Shown in pieces: positions 27,074 to 36,210 of a DNA stretch of 64,000 nucleotides. Every line of letters starts with the position of its first letter. Position 1 is the stretch's first letter. Below the pieces are notes generated by a model. The model did no database searches and was not told the origin of the DNA. It saw nothing but the letters and a program-made list of their open reading frames with translations. Position numbers and translations under genes: made by a program. The stretch is taken from NCBI GenBank assembly GCA_041648735.1, contig JBAZOO010000009.1, forward strand, positions 43,993-107,992. The letters are read 5' to 3'. The stretch is from JBAZOO01 sp041648735. Its GTDB lineage: Bacteria > Verrucomicrobiota > Lentisphaeria > Oligosphaerales > CAITYL01.

Positions 27074-28939
27074 ATGGGCATGCACATTGGACACGGCCTG
27101 TTTCCCGGACACATCTTGCAGCGGATGCCGCACGGCGCCCGCGCCACCGTCAGCGGTGCCTGCACCGCCGCCGGCGAAGTCACGGTCACGGTCACCAGGA
27201 AAGGCGGAAAGGCCCTGCGCGGACTGACGGCCGCGCCGGCCGGCCACGCCGCCGCCGGCCGCTTCACCGCCACCGTGGCCGGGCTGCCGCCCGGCGGCCC
27301 CTACACGGTGACGTTCGCCTGCGGCAAGGAGCGGGTGACGGTGCCGGACGTGCTGGTCGGCGACCTCTGGCTGATGGCCGGCCAAAGCAACATGCAGGGC
27401 GTGGGCAACCAGGCCGATGCCCCGAAGCCGCACCCGCGGGTGCGCAATTTCACCATGGGCCGCTACTGGGAAACCGCGTGCGACCCCCTCCATTTCCTGC
27501 CCGAATCCCCTGACCGCGCCCATGGCGGCACGGCGCTGGCGCCGGCGGCCGCCGCGGCGGCGAAGAAGCGCGAAGCCAAGGGCGTCGGGGTGGGGGTGTA
27601 TTTCGGCAAGCTCATGCTGGCGCGCACCGGCGTGCCGCAGGGGCTCATTGCCACGGCGCACGGCGGCACCTCCATGGCCCAATGGGATCCGGCGCTCAAG
27701 GATCGGGGCGGCGACTCGCTGTACGGCTCGATGTGGCTGAGCCTCCAGGCCGTCGGCCAGCCGGTGGCGGGTGTCCTTTGGTACCAGGGCTGCAGCGAAA
27801 CCGGCCCGGAACCGGCGGCGGCCTACACCCGGAAGATGCAGGAACTGGTCGCGGCGGTGCGCCGCGACCTCGGCCAGCCGAAACTGCCATGGATCACCGT
27901 GCAGATCGGGCGCGTGATCCAGGACCGCGAAGATGTCCTGTCCTGGAACAACATCCAGGAACAGCAGCGCCGGCTGCCCGAAACCATTCCCTTTTTGGAG
28001 ACGGTGCCGGCGGTGGACCTCGAGCTCGACGACCTTATCCACATCAGCGCCAAGGCGTTCCCCATTTTGGCGGAGCGCCTGGCCTCCCAGGCCGCCCGCC
28101 TGGTCCACCGCGACCGCCGCGAGAAGCCGGCGCTCCAGGTGAAGTCCGTCCGCTTCGTGGAGGCGCCGCCCCCCGTCGGGCCGACGCTGGAAGTCACCTT
28201 CGCCAATGCCGTCGGCGGCCTGGTGGCCACTGGCCGGCCGCACGGCTTCACCCTGCTGGACAAGCAGCGGCAGCCCCGGGAGCGGATCTACAAGACGGCC
28301 CTGGAAGGCAACCGCGCCATCCTCCACCTGATCAACACCGACATCGGCGGCTTCAGCCTCATGTACGGCCACGGCGTCAATCCGGTGTGCAACATCACCG
28401 ACGGCCGCGGCATGGCGCTGCCGGTCTTCGGGCCGCTGCCGATCCGTGGCGCGCCGGTGGCCTCCGCTTGGTTCCAGCGCTGGAACCTGACCCCGATTGA
28501 GTCTGGAGAGGACATTGCCGGGCTGCCGTGCCCCGCCGTGGGCGGGCCAGCCGCCGCCGGCCGGATGTTTGCGGACACCAGCTATCCGGGCCTTGTCAAC
28601 TGCCATCCCGACTGGGAAGGGCGCAGCGGCCACGTCGGCTTTGCCAGCCACTTCGACCTCCCCCAGGAGATGGAGCTGGAAGTCCGCACCGGCTATGACG
28701 GGCCGTTCCGCCTCTGGATCGGCGGGCGGGAAGTGCTCACCGACCTGGGCGGCACCAATCCGGCGTTGCCGGACGGCAAGCGCGTCCGCCTTCGCCTGCC
28801 CCAGGGGCGCCACCCCGTGGCGGTGCTCATGGCCTTGAACGGCGGCCGGGCCTGGGGGTTCTTCCTGCGCCTGGCAGTCCCCGGCCTCGATGCCGCCGAA
28901 GTCGGCCCGGACCAACCGCTGCCGCGCCCCTGGGCCTGA
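27074..28939 (+). CDS. Sialate O-acetylesterase-like carbohydrate esterase
   Basis: 621 residues. A short N-terminal beta domain precedes the SGNH-like esterase core with the nucleophile block LMAGQSNMQG near residue 100, GGTSMAQWDP near 197, and LWYQGCSE near 235. The second half (from about residue 370) is beta-rich and probably an accessory or carbohydrate-binding region. Family members remove acetyl groups from sialic acid or plant polysaccharide. I see no signal peptide, which is unusual for this family and leaves the location open. ATG 27074 is preceded by CTGGAG; longer in-frame starts run through the promoter. Convergent with lpxB, nine bases apart. Confidence 0.75.
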   Translation: MGMHIGHGLFPGHILQRMPHGARATVSGACTAAGEVTVTVTRKGGKALRGLTAAPAGHAAAGRFTATVAGLPPGGPYTVTFACGKERVTVPDVLVGDLWLMAGQSNMQGVGNQADAPKPHPRVRNFTMGRYWETACDPLHFLPESPDRAHGGTALAPAAAAAAKKREAKGVGVGVYFGKLMLARTGVPQGLIATAHGGTSMAQWDPALKDRGGDSLYGSMWLSLQAVGQPVAGVLWYQGCSETGPEPAAAYTRKMQELVAAVRRDLGQPKLPWITVQIGRVIQDREDVLSWNNIQEQQRRLPETIPFLETVPAVDLELDDLIHISAKAFPILAERLASQAARLVHRDRREKPALQVKSVRFVEAPPPVGPTLEVTFANAVGGLVATGRPHGFTLLDKQRQPRERIYKTALEGNRAILHLINTDIGGFSLMYGHGVNPVCNITDGRGMALPVFGPLPIRGAPVASAWFQRWNLTPIESGEDIAGLPCPAVGGPAAAGRMFADTSYPGLVNCHPDWEGRSGHVGFASHFDLPQEMELEVRTGYDGPFRLWIGGREVLTDLGGTNPALPDGKRVRLRLPQGRHPVAVLMALNGGRAWGFFLRLAVPGLDAAEVGPDQPLPRPWA

Positions 28940-28948
28940 CCGCCGCGG

Positions 28949-30088
28949 TCACTCTGGAGCGCCGCCGCCGGCGAGGGCGAGGACGGCGGCGGCGGCGCGG
29001 GCGCTGCTGGGTTCGCGCCCGCCGAGCCGGCTGACGGCCTCGGCCATGCCGGCTTCCACCTCGGCCCGCCGGGGACCGCCGGGCAGGATCGCCTCCAGGG
29101 CGGGGGCGAGCACCTCGGAACGGACGTCGCCTTGCAGGAATTCGGCAAACACCCGGCGGCCAGCCACTAGGTTGACGATGCAGAAGAAGGGCAGCCTGAC
29201 CAGCAGCCGGCCGAGCCAGTAGGTCAGGCAGTTGACCCGGTAGACGACCACCAGCGGCAGCCCGAGGATGGCGGCTTCCATGGTGACCGTGCCGCTGGCG
29301 GCCAGCCCGGTGCCGGCCAGTTGCATCTGGGCATGGGTCTCGCCGACGACAATCTCCAGCGGCAGCCCGGCGCCTTCCGGGAAGGCGGCCAGCCGCTGGC
29401 GGCAGCGCGCCGCAATCCGTTCGTCCGGCGTGGCCAGGACGAAGTGCAGCTCCGGATGCCGCTGATGGAGGCGGCCGGCGGTGCGCACCAGGTCGGGCAG
29501 CAGGCTATCGATTTCCCGGGCGCGGCTGCCGGGGAGGAGGAGGATGCGGCGCGGGTCGCGGACAAGGGCGGCATCCCGCCGTTCCGCCAGGATTTCCAGC
29601 AGCGGATGGCCGACAAACTCCACGTCGAGCCCGCTGCCGGCATAGACGGCGGATTCAAAGGGGAAGATGGTCAGCATCTTGCGCACCGTCCGGGCGATTT
29701 GCGGGATCCGCCGCTTACCCCAGGCCCAGACCTGCGGGCTGATGTAGTAGGCCACCGGCACTCCCATGGGGAGCATGCGCTGGGCGAAGCGCAGGTTGAA
29801 CCCAGGATAGTCAATCAGCACCACGGCGGCGGGGCGTTCGGCGGCCGCCCGGCGCACCAGGCCATGGAAAAGCCGCCAGAAGGTGCGGATCTGCTTGAGC
29901 ACCTCGACCAGGCCGATGACGCCAAGGTCGGAGGAGTCCACCAGCAGCTCCACGCCAGCCTCGTGCATGGCCCGCCCCCCCATCCCTTGCAGGCGCAGCC
30001 CCGGCGCCTGGCGCCGCAGCTCGCGGGCGAGCCGGGCGCCATACAAGTCGCCGGAGGCTTCGCCGGCAAAGATCCAGATGGTTTTCAT
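28949..30088 (-). CDS. lpxB: Lipid-A-disaccharide synthase
   Basis: Joins UDP-2,3-diacylglucosamine and lipid X to make the lipid A disaccharide on the cytoplasmic membrane. 379 residues, standard length. Visible family blocks are IFAGEASGDLYGA at the start, IDYPGFNLR near residue 93, YYISPQVWAWG near 113, LLLPGSRAREI near 182 and ASGTVTMEAAI near 265. ATG 30088 gives the family N-terminus; the in-frame extension to 30247 runs past the predicted promoter. It supports, with waaA, a full LPS. Confidence 0.95.
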   Translation of the reverse strand: MKTIWIFAGEASGDLYGARLARELRRQAPGLRLQGMGGRAMHEAGVELLVDSSDLGVIGLVEVLKQIRTFWRLFHGLVRRAAAERPAAVVLIDYPGFNLRFAQRMLPMGVPVAYYISPQVWAWGKRRIPQIARTVRKMLTIFPFESAVYAGSGLDVEFVGHPLLEILAERRDAALVRDPRRILLLPGSRAREIDSLLPDLVRTAGRLHQRHPELHFVLATPDERIAARCRQRLAAFPEGAGLPLEIVVGETHAQMQLAGTGLAASGTVTMEAAILGLPLVVVYRVNCLTYWLGRLLVRLPFFCIVNLVAGRRVFAEFLQGDVRSEVLAPALEAILPGGPRRAEVEAGMAEAVSRLGGREPSSARAAAAVLALAGGGAPE

Positions 30089-30145
30089 GCGACGGGGCTC
30101 ACTGGAAGCCAGGCCATGACGGGAGGTGGGAAACGGGGAGTGTTG

Positions 30146-30173
30146 AACATACCGTGGGGCGGCCGGTTTGCAA
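30146..30173 (-). promoter_or_regulatory. Predicted promoter of lpxB
   Basis: Minus strand TTGCAA (30173-30168), 16 bases, TATGTT (30151-30146), about 60 bases ahead of the lpxB start. A TATATT at 30182-30187 on the plus strand may be the -10 of the divergent ABC exporter gene but lacks a matching -35. Confidence 0.45.
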
Positions 30174-30230
30174 CGGCGGGCTATATTTGCCCTTCCCCAA
30201 GCCCGGATAAGGAAGCGCCGGCCCCGCGCC

Positions 30231-32033
30231 ATGAACCACCGCCCCAAGACATTGCTGGAAAACGCCTACCGCCAGGAAAGCCCCGCCCGCTCCCTGCTGC
30301 GGCTGCTGGAGGGGCAGCGCACGGCGTTCCTCCGGATGCTGGCCATGAACCTGGTCAAGTCCTCGCCGATCTGGGTGATGCCGATCTGCACCGCCAACAT
30401 CATCAATGTCATCACCTACCCGGAACGGCACGAAAGCTGGGAACTCTGGCTCAATGGCGCCATTGTCCTGGCCTTCCTCTTCCAGAACCTGGTGACCCAC
30501 GTCTGGTTCCAGCGCCTGCTCAGCACCATCCTCCGCAACATCGAGGTGAACCTGCGCAGCGCCCTGGTCCGGCGCATCCAGCACCTCTCCCTGGCATTCC
30601 TGGACACCACCGAGAGCGGCCGGCTGCAGTCCAAAGTGCTGCGGGACGTGGAGAACGTGCAGATCTTCTACAGCAACCTGGTGGTCAACGTCTTCATCAG
30701 CCTCGCCGGCCTCGCCGTCGCCTGCGGCGTCACCCTCTCCCGGCGGCCGGCCATGGTGCTCTTCTTCCTCCTCATCGTGCCGCTCTGCGTCTTCCTGGTC
30801 CAGCACTTCCGCAAGCCCCTCGCCAAGGTCAACCGCATGTACCGCCTCCACATGGAGCGGATGTCCTCGCGGGTGATCGAAATGCTGGACATGCTGCCGG
30901 TGACCCGCGCCCACGGCGTCGAGGAGACCGAGATCGCCCGCATGGACCTGCGCCTGGCCTCGGTGCGCCGCTCCGGCCTGCGCGTGGACGTGCTCAACGC
31001 CATCTTCGGCTGCTCCGCCTGGGTGACCTTCAACAGCTTCCAGGTGGCCTTCTTCCTCCTCTGCGCCTGGCTCGCCTACCACGGCGACCTGCAAATCCTC
31101 GGCTGGAACCTCTTCCCCGGACGGATGCCCGTGGGCGACGTGATCCTCTACCAAAGCTTCTTCGCCATGATCGTCGGCAATGTCAACAGCATCCTCAACG
31201 TCTATCCCATGCTCACCAAGGGGGCGGACTCCATGCGCTCGATCGGCGAAGTGCTCGAGTGCCCCGACATCGAGCGCAACGCGGGGAAGCGGCTAGTGCC
31301 GAAGGTCGCCGGCGGCTTCCGCCTCGAACAACTCTCCTACACCTATCCCGGCGCGGCGCAGCCGGCGCTGCACGACCTCGACTTGGAGATCCCCCCCGGC
31401 GAATGCGTCGCCGTGATCGGCGGCTCCGGCTCCGGCAAGTCCACCCTCATGAGCCTGCTCATCGGCTTCCGCCGCCCCACCGCCGGCCGCATCCTCCTCG
31501 ACGGCCAGGACATGGAGACGCTCGACCTGCGGCAGTACCGCCGCTTCCTCGCCGTCGTCCCCCAGAACACCCTCCTCTTCAAGGGCACGATCCGCGACAA
31601 CATCACCTACGGCCTCAGCGACGTGACCGAGGCGCAGCTCCAGGCGGCAGTCGAAATGGCCAACTGCGCCGAGTTCATCCGCCAACTGCCGCAGGGGCTG
31701 GACACACCCCTCGGCGAACACGGCGGCAGCCTCTCGGGCGGGCAGCGGCAGCGCCTCAGCATCGCCCGGGCCATCATCCGCGACCCGCGGGTGATCATCC
31801 TGGACGAGGCCACCTCGGCGCTGGACGTCGCCGCCGAGAAACAGGTGCAGGAGGCCATCGCCCGGCTGGTCGAGGGGCGCACCACCTTCATCGTCGCCCA
31901 CCGCTTCTCCACCATCCGCATAGCCAGCCGCATCCTGGTGATGAAGGAGGGGCGGTGCGTCGAAGCCGGCAGCGCGGCGGAACTGCTGGCCCGCGGCGGC
32001 GAGTTCCAGCGGCTCCACAACCTCCAGGCCTGA
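30231..32033 (+). CDS. ABC exporter, membrane domain fused to ATPase
   Basis: 600 residues. Membrane domain with about six helices (residues 40-330) followed by an ATPase domain with Walker A GGSGSGKST near residue 400, Q-loop VVPQNTLLF, signature LSGGQRQRLSIARAI, Walker B VIILDEATSALD and switch His in VAHRFST. This is the MsbA/lipid-and-drug half-transporter type and would work as a homodimer. Its position divergent from lpxB invites a role in lipid A flipping, but cargo is not determined. GGATAAGGAAG lies upstream of ATG 30231. The HAD-LarE fusion gene begins seven bases after its stop, so both are probably one operon. Confidence 0.9.
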   Translation: MNHRPKTLLENAYRQESPARSLLRLLEGQRTAFLRMLAMNLVKSSPIWVMPICTANIINVITYPERHESWELWLNGAIVLAFLFQNLVTHVWFQRLLSTILRNIEVNLRSALVRRIQHLSLAFLDTTESGRLQSKVLRDVENVQIFYSNLVVNVFISLAGLAVACGVTLSRRPAMVLFFLLIVPLCVFLVQHFRKPLAKVNRMYRLHMERMSSRVIEMLDMLPVTRAHGVEETEIARMDLRLASVRRSGLRVDVLNAIFGCSAWVTFNSFQVAFFLLCAWLAYHGDLQILGWNLFPGRMPVGDVILYQSFFAMIVGNVNSILNVYPMLTKGADSMRSIGEVLECPDIERNAGKRLVPKVAGGFRLEQLSYTYPGAAQPALHDLDLEIPPGECVAVIGGSGSGKSTLMSLLIGFRRPTAGRILLDGQDMETLDLRQYRRFLAVVPQNTLLFKGTIRDNITYGLSDVTEAQLQAAVEMANCAEFIRQLPQGLDTPLGEHGGSLSGGQRQRLSIARAIIRDPRVIILDEATSALDVAAEKQVQEAIARLVEGRTTFIVAHRFSTIRIASRILVMKEGRCVEAGSAAELLARGGEFQRLHNLQA

Positions 32034-32040
32034 CCGACCC

Positions 32041-33708
32041 ATGCCCCAACTCCCGTGGCGCCTCCTTCTGCTCGACGTGGATGGCACCCTGGTGGATTCC
32101 CGCAAGCGCCTGCTGCCGGAAGTCCGCCTGGCCGTGCGCCAGGCCGTGGCCAGCGGCCTGCCCGTGACGCTGGCCACCGGCCGGATGAGCAGCGCCGTCC
32201 TCCCTTGGGCGCGGGAGCTGGGGGTGCGGACCCCCCTGATCTGCAACAACGGCGCCGACTTGGTTGACCCGGCGACGGGCGACTGCCTGCGCAAGCTCAC
32301 CCTCGACCCCGCCGCCGCCCGCCAGGCGCTGGCCTTCGGCCGCGACGCCGGGGTGAGCATCGCCCTCTTCAGCGGCCCACGGGTGTTCGTGCCGGAACGC
32401 ACGCCGGACCATTGGCTCATCGAACGGAACTATGAAACCGTCACGGTCCGCCCCTTCCCCGAGCTGATCGCCGCGCCGCCGCCCTCCGAAAAGCTCCTCT
32501 TCCTTGACCAGGCCCATCCGGAGCGGCTGCCCCCGTTGCGGGACGCCCTCCTCCGCCACGCCGGCGCCGCCGAGTTCCTCGCCGAAATCACCGAACCCGG
32601 CATCCTCAACATCTGCCACCCCGCCTCCGGCAAGCTCGCCGCCCTGCGCGAACTCGCCCGCCGCCTCGGCCTCGCCCCCGGCGAGCTGGCGGTCATTGGC
32701 GACAGCGACAACGACGCCGGCATGATCCGCTACGCCGGCCTGGGCATCGCCATGGCCAACGCCACCCCGCCAACCCTCGCCGCCGCCCGCTTCGTCACCG
32801 CCGCCGGCGACGAGGCCGGCCTCGTCCCCGCCATCTGCGACCGGCTCCTGCGCCGCGAGTTCGCCCCCGACGCCCCCGGCAGCCTGGCCACCACCCTGCG
32901 CGAACTCCGCCTGCGCATCCGCGCCGCGGGCTCGGCAGTCGTCGCCTTCTCCGGCGGCAGCGATTCGAGCCTGGTCCTCCGCCTGGCCGCCGAGGAGCTG
33001 CCGCCCGAGAAGCTGCTGGCGGTCACCGCCACTTCCGCGGTCTTCCCCGAAGCCGACCGCCAGGCCGCCGCGGCACTGGCGGCGGAACTCGCCGTCACCT
33101 GGCAATTGCTGGACATGGAGGCGACAAACCGCCAGCGCTGGTACGGCGCCAACCCCGAAAACCGCTGCTACCTCTGCAAGCACGCCTTCTACGGGAAGCT
33201 CGCGGCAATCGCCCGGGAACGGCAGCTCGCCGCCGTGCTGGACGGGGAGAACGCCGACGACCTGCGGAGCCACCGGCCGGGCCGGCGCGCCGCCGTGGAG
33301 CACGGCATCCGCAGCCCCTTGGCGGAGTCCGGGCTGGCCAAGGCGGACGTGCGCGCCTTGGGCCGCGAGCTGGGCCTCCCCCAGTGGGACCGGCCGGCCA
33401 ATGCCTGCCTGGCCACCCGCTTCCCCCATGGCACGCCCTTGACGCCGGCGGCCTTGGCGCAGGTGGCCCGGGCCGAAGCCGTCCTGGCCGAAGCCGGCTT
33501 CCGCTCCGTCCGGGTGCGGGTCGTGGAAGGGACGGCCCGGGTGGAAGTGGCCCAGCCCCAGGTGCCTCTGGCCCAGGCCCGGATTGGGGAACTGGAACGC
33601 CGGCTCATGGCCTGCGGCTTCGCCCGGGTCGAGGTCGATCCGCGGGGGTACCGGCCGGGGGCGATGGCTGAACGGGCCGTCCCCGGCCAGGCGGCGGGCG
33701 CGGCCTGA
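32041..33708 (+). CDS. Fusion of a HAD-family phosphatase with LarE sulfur transferase
   Basis: 555 residues. Residues 1 to about 265 form a Cof-type HAD hydrolase: LLDVDGT (nucleophile Asp12, Asp14), TLATGR near 44, and IGDSDND (219-225). Residues from about 280 are a LarE-type PP-loop enzyme: ATP-binding SGGSDSS (304-310), RCYLCK with Cys376 and Cys379, and NACLATR with Cys456. LarE adds sulfur to the pyridinium precursor of the nickel-pincer cofactor of lactate racemase and relatives. Some LarE homologues use one sacrificial Cys; others use three Cys to hold a 4Fe-4S cluster, and this one has the three. No larA, larB or larC is nearby. The HAD partner's substrate is unknown. Confidence 0.85.
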   Translation: MPQLPWRLLLLDVDGTLVDSRKRLLPEVRLAVRQAVASGLPVTLATGRMSSAVLPWARELGVRTPLICNNGADLVDPATGDCLRKLTLDPAAARQALAFGRDAGVSIALFSGPRVFVPERTPDHWLIERNYETVTVRPFPELIAAPPPSEKLLFLDQAHPERLPPLRDALLRHAGAAEFLAEITEPGILNICHPASGKLAALRELARRLGLAPGELAVIGDSDNDAGMIRYAGLGIAMANATPPTLAAARFVTAAGDEAGLVPAICDRLLRREFAPDAPGSLATTLRELRLRIRAAGSAVVAFSGGSDSSLVLRLAAEELPPEKLLAVTATSAVFPEADRQAAAALAAELAVTWQLLDMEATNRQRWYGANPENRCYLCKHAFYGKLAAIARERQLAAVLDGENADDLRSHRPGRRAAVEHGIRSPLAESGLAKADVRALGRELGLPQWDRPANACLATRFPHGTPLTPAALAQVARAEAVLAEAGFRSVRVRVVEGTARVEVAQPQVPLAQARIGELERRLMACGFARVEVDPRGYRPGAMAERAVPGQAAGAA

Positions 33709-33766
33709 TGTCACGCATTTCTTTGCATTTTAGAGAATTGCAACTTCCCGGGGGCTTCCGGCCGCG

Positions 33767-33795
33767 TTGCAATGGCAAGATGGGGTGGCTATACT
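33767..33795 (+). promoter_or_regulatory. Predicted strong promoter upstream of the membrane protein gene
   Basis: TTGCAA (33767-33772), 17 bases, TATACT (33790-33795). It is identical in both hexamers and spacing to the promoter at 60099-60127. An inverted repeat TTGCA...TGCAA (33723-33742) lies upstream. Confidence 0.65.
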
Positions 33796-33867
33796 ACTGG
33801 CAGGATGGGGCCGCTGCCGGCGCAGCAACGGCCGGGCGCGAGGCCAGCACGGCAGGGATGCAGCACG

Positions 33868-35259
33868 ATGGCTGAACAGGACACCAGCTCCGGGGAACGT
33901 GACGGGGCGCCGCCGCCGCCAAAGATCAACATCCGCCACTCCCTGGCCAGCGGCCGGCGCCTCGGCTCCCCGATCATCCCGCCGTTCCTGAAGAAGGAAC
34001 ATCAAGCCCCGGCGGCAGTTCCACCCGTGGCGGGGGCGGAGCGGGGATCGGCGCCGGCACCGCCGCCTCTGCCTGCCGCTCCGGAGACGGAGGAGGCGCG
34101 CCGGGAGCCGCCGCCAGCCGGCACCTCCCTGCGCCGCCGGACGGAAAGGCGAGCCATGCCGCCCATGGCGAAAGGGATGGTGCTCCACCAGGCGCCAGCC
34201 CGAAAAACCGCCGTCGCCTTGGATCGGGTTTGGCTGCTGGCGACCTGCGCCCTGACCCTGGCCGCCGCCGCCGGCGGGCTGCTGCCCCTGGCCTGCCGTT
34301 TCCTTTTCACCAGGCATTTGCAGTTGGATCTTTTGCGCCTCGAGCTGGCCGTCTTTTTCCTCACCACCTTGTTCGTCGCGCTCAACAAGGGCTGGTCGAA
34401 AGTCCTGGCCGGCCTGCTCCTGCTCGGCACGATGCTTGCCTATGGCGGCCTCGCCCTCCTCCTGGCGGCGGGGGAGGCGGTTTTCGCCGAATTGCTCCCC
34501 AGCCTGCTGCCGGCCATGCCCACCGCCGGCGGCGCCGCCGGCGCCACCATGCTTGCCCTGGCGGCCGTCATCCTCCTGACCGGCCACACCGGCAATTTCC
34601 GGCGAAGCTGCCTCGTGCTGTGCGTGGCCGGCGGCGCCATCCTCCCCTGGCTGACGTTGGAATCGCGGCTGCCCGCGGAGATCGGCGAACCGGTCGCCAT
34701 GGCGGCACGGGAGGCCCAGGCGGCACTGGCGGCGGCACGCCTGGCCACCGCCACCGCGACACCCGAAAGCGCTTCCCAGGAACCGGCGGCAGGCAGCCTG
34801 TGGCAGGCAACCGGCCAGCCGCCGCCGCCCAGAAGAGCGGCCGCCCCCACCACTTCCGGCCGGGATTTTGGCGTGGCCCTGCCACCCGACTGGCGGATCA
34901 TGGAAAGCCGGTTCAACGGTGGCTTCGAAACCTTGTTCCAACCGACGGACGCCTCCGTCACCCTGCGCTTGCAGCGGGAGCTGGCGACGGAACCACAGTC
35001 CCTCGACCAACTGCTGGACCGCGAACTGTACGAAATCCGCAAGGAGTTTGTCAACAGCCTGGTGAAGAATCTGCCCGGCCTGCCGGACCGCAAGCGGATT
35101 TTCGCGGCCGATGGCGACCGGCGCCTCCTGCGCCTGGTGGTGCTGGCCAAGGACGACCGCCGGCAATACATCCTTTCCTGCCGGGCGGAACGGAGCACGC
35201 TTCAGCGCAACCTGCCGCAACTCGACGCGATCTTTGCCAGCTTCCGCCCCGTCCCCTGA
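33868..35259 (+). CDS. Membrane protein with cytoplasmic Pro-rich start and soluble C-terminal domain, unknown
   Basis: 463 residues, no family recognised. Residues 1-110 are Pro/Arg-rich and probably disordered. Four hydrophobic segments follow (about 119-142, 155-170, 174-198 and 218-252). After an Ala-rich linker, residues 330-463 form a mixed alpha/beta domain (GVALPPDWRIMESRFNGG onward) that ends in NLPQLDAIFASFRP, resembling the pattern of PsbP/DUF1795-type domains that test amphipathic strands, but I would not assign it. ATG 33868 is the first after the promoter with a sensible position. The FtsQ-like gene follows after a further promoter. Confidence 0.65.
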   Translation: MAEQDTSSGERDGAPPPPKINIRHSLASGRRLGSPIIPPFLKKEHQAPAAVPPVAGAERGSAPAPPPLPAAPETEEARREPPPAGTSLRRRTERRAMPPMAKGMVLHQAPARKTAVALDRVWLLATCALTLAAAAGGLLPLACRFLFTRHLQLDLLRLELAVFFLTTLFVALNKGWSKVLAGLLLLGTMLAYGGLALLLAAGEAVFAELLPSLLPAMPTAGGAAGATMLALAAVILLTGHTGNFRRSCLVLCVAGGAILPWLTLESRLPAEIGEPVAMAAREAQAALAAARLATATATPESASQEPAAGSLWQATGQPPPPRRAAAPTTSGRDFGVALPPDWRIMESRFNGGFETLFQPTDASVTLRLQRELATEPQSLDQLLDRELYEIRKEFVNSLVKNLPGLPDRKRIFAADGDRRLLRLVVLAKDDRRQYILSCRAERSTLQRNLPQLDAIFASFRPVP

Positions 35260-35262
35260 GGG

Positions 35263-35290
35263 TTGCATTGACCCGGTTTGGGGCTAAACT
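35263..35290 (+). promoter_or_regulatory. Predicted promoter of the ftsQ-like gene
   Basis: TTGCAT (35263-35268), 16 bases, TAAACT (35285-35290). Confidence 0.4.
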
Positions 35291-35337
35291 ACCCCCTTTC
35301 GTGCCGGGAAAACCGGCGGGCGGGCGGTGACAAAGCC

Positions 35338-36210
35338 GTGAAAGATGAAGTGAACCAGCGCATCTCCGGCCGGAATCCGGCCAAGCCGTCATGGTCGAAG
35401 TGGCTGACGACCCAGTTGCTGCGCGTGCTGGCCAGCACGGCGCTGCTGGCCGCGCTGCTGCTGGCCCTCCGGGCCGGCTGGCACTGGCAGAAGCGGCTCT
35501 TCCTTTCCGCCAACCCCCATTTCACGGTGCGCAACATCGAGGTCAGGGGCGAGTGCGGCGACGCCGGCCGCGCCGAAGTGGCGGCCGCCCTGGCGGCACT
35601 GGGCATCCGCAAGGACGTCAGCAACCTTTTCGCCATTGATCCCGCCCGGCTCCAGCGGCAGTTGACCGCCGCGGCCGCCACGGGCCGGGCCAGCGGGCCG
35701 GTCATGGTGGCGGAGGCCCAGGTGGCGCGGCGGCTCCCCGACACCCTCGAAATCACCGTCTCCGAACGGGTGCCCCGAGCCCGGCTGGCCACCGGCGCCC
35801 TGGTGGATGCGGACGGCTGGATCCTGCTCCCCCGCCGCGGCGAGGATCCGACGCGCCTGCCCGGCATTGTCGCCCCCGAAGCGGCCCGCTTCCCCCCGGG
35901 CAGCCGCGCCAGCGGCGAAGCCATCACCCCGGCCCTCGACTTCCTCCGGCTGGTGGCGACCCGCCCCTCCGGCCGAAGCCTCGACGTCTGGAACGTGATG
36001 CTCGCCCCCAACCGCCGCTGCCTCGTCGTCATCCTCCACGCCAAAGGCACCTTCCGCGAAGGGGCCCGCCTCCATCTGCCGCTGGAGCCGGCGGAGATGG
36101 ACCTGGCCTTGGAACGGGTCGGCGGCATTGCCCTCGACCGCCTCGCCGGCCAGCAGCCAACCGGCTTCATTGACGCCACCTACAAGCGCAACGTGCCCGT
36201 GCGCCCATGA
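35338..36210 (+). CDS. FtsQ/DivIB-like cell division protein
   Basis: 290 residues from a GTG start. A basic cytoplasmic start, one membrane helix (about 28-48) and a POTRA domain (about 60-135: FTVRNIEVRGE, LFAID, ARRLPDTLEITVSERVP) followed by a beta domain (GALVDADGWILLP onward). This order matches FtsQ, which links FtsB/FtsL to the septal wall synthase. FtsQ genes normally sit in the dcw cluster beside ddl and ftsA; here neighbours are a membrane protein and holA. Its stop overlaps the holA ATG (ATGA), so translation is coupled. The start is uncertain because the frame is open upstream to 35278. Confidence 0.75.
   Translation: MKDEVNQRISGRNPAKPSWSKWLTTQLLRVLASTALLAALLLALRAGWHWQKRLFLSANPHFTVRNIEVRGECGDAGRAEVAAALAALGIRKDVSNLFAIDPARLQRQLTAAAATGRASGPVMVAEAQVARRLPDTLEITVSERVPRARLATGALVDADGWILLPRRGEDPTRLPGIVAPEAARFPPGSRASGEAITPALDFLRLVATRPSGRSLDVWNVMLAPNRRCLVVILHAKGTFREGARLHLPLEPAEMDLALERVGGIALDRLAGQQPTGFIDATYKRNVPVRP

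Noticed and set aside
26990..28915. 641-codon minus-strand ORF
   Set aside because: Antisense to the esterase gene, with the same compositional signature.
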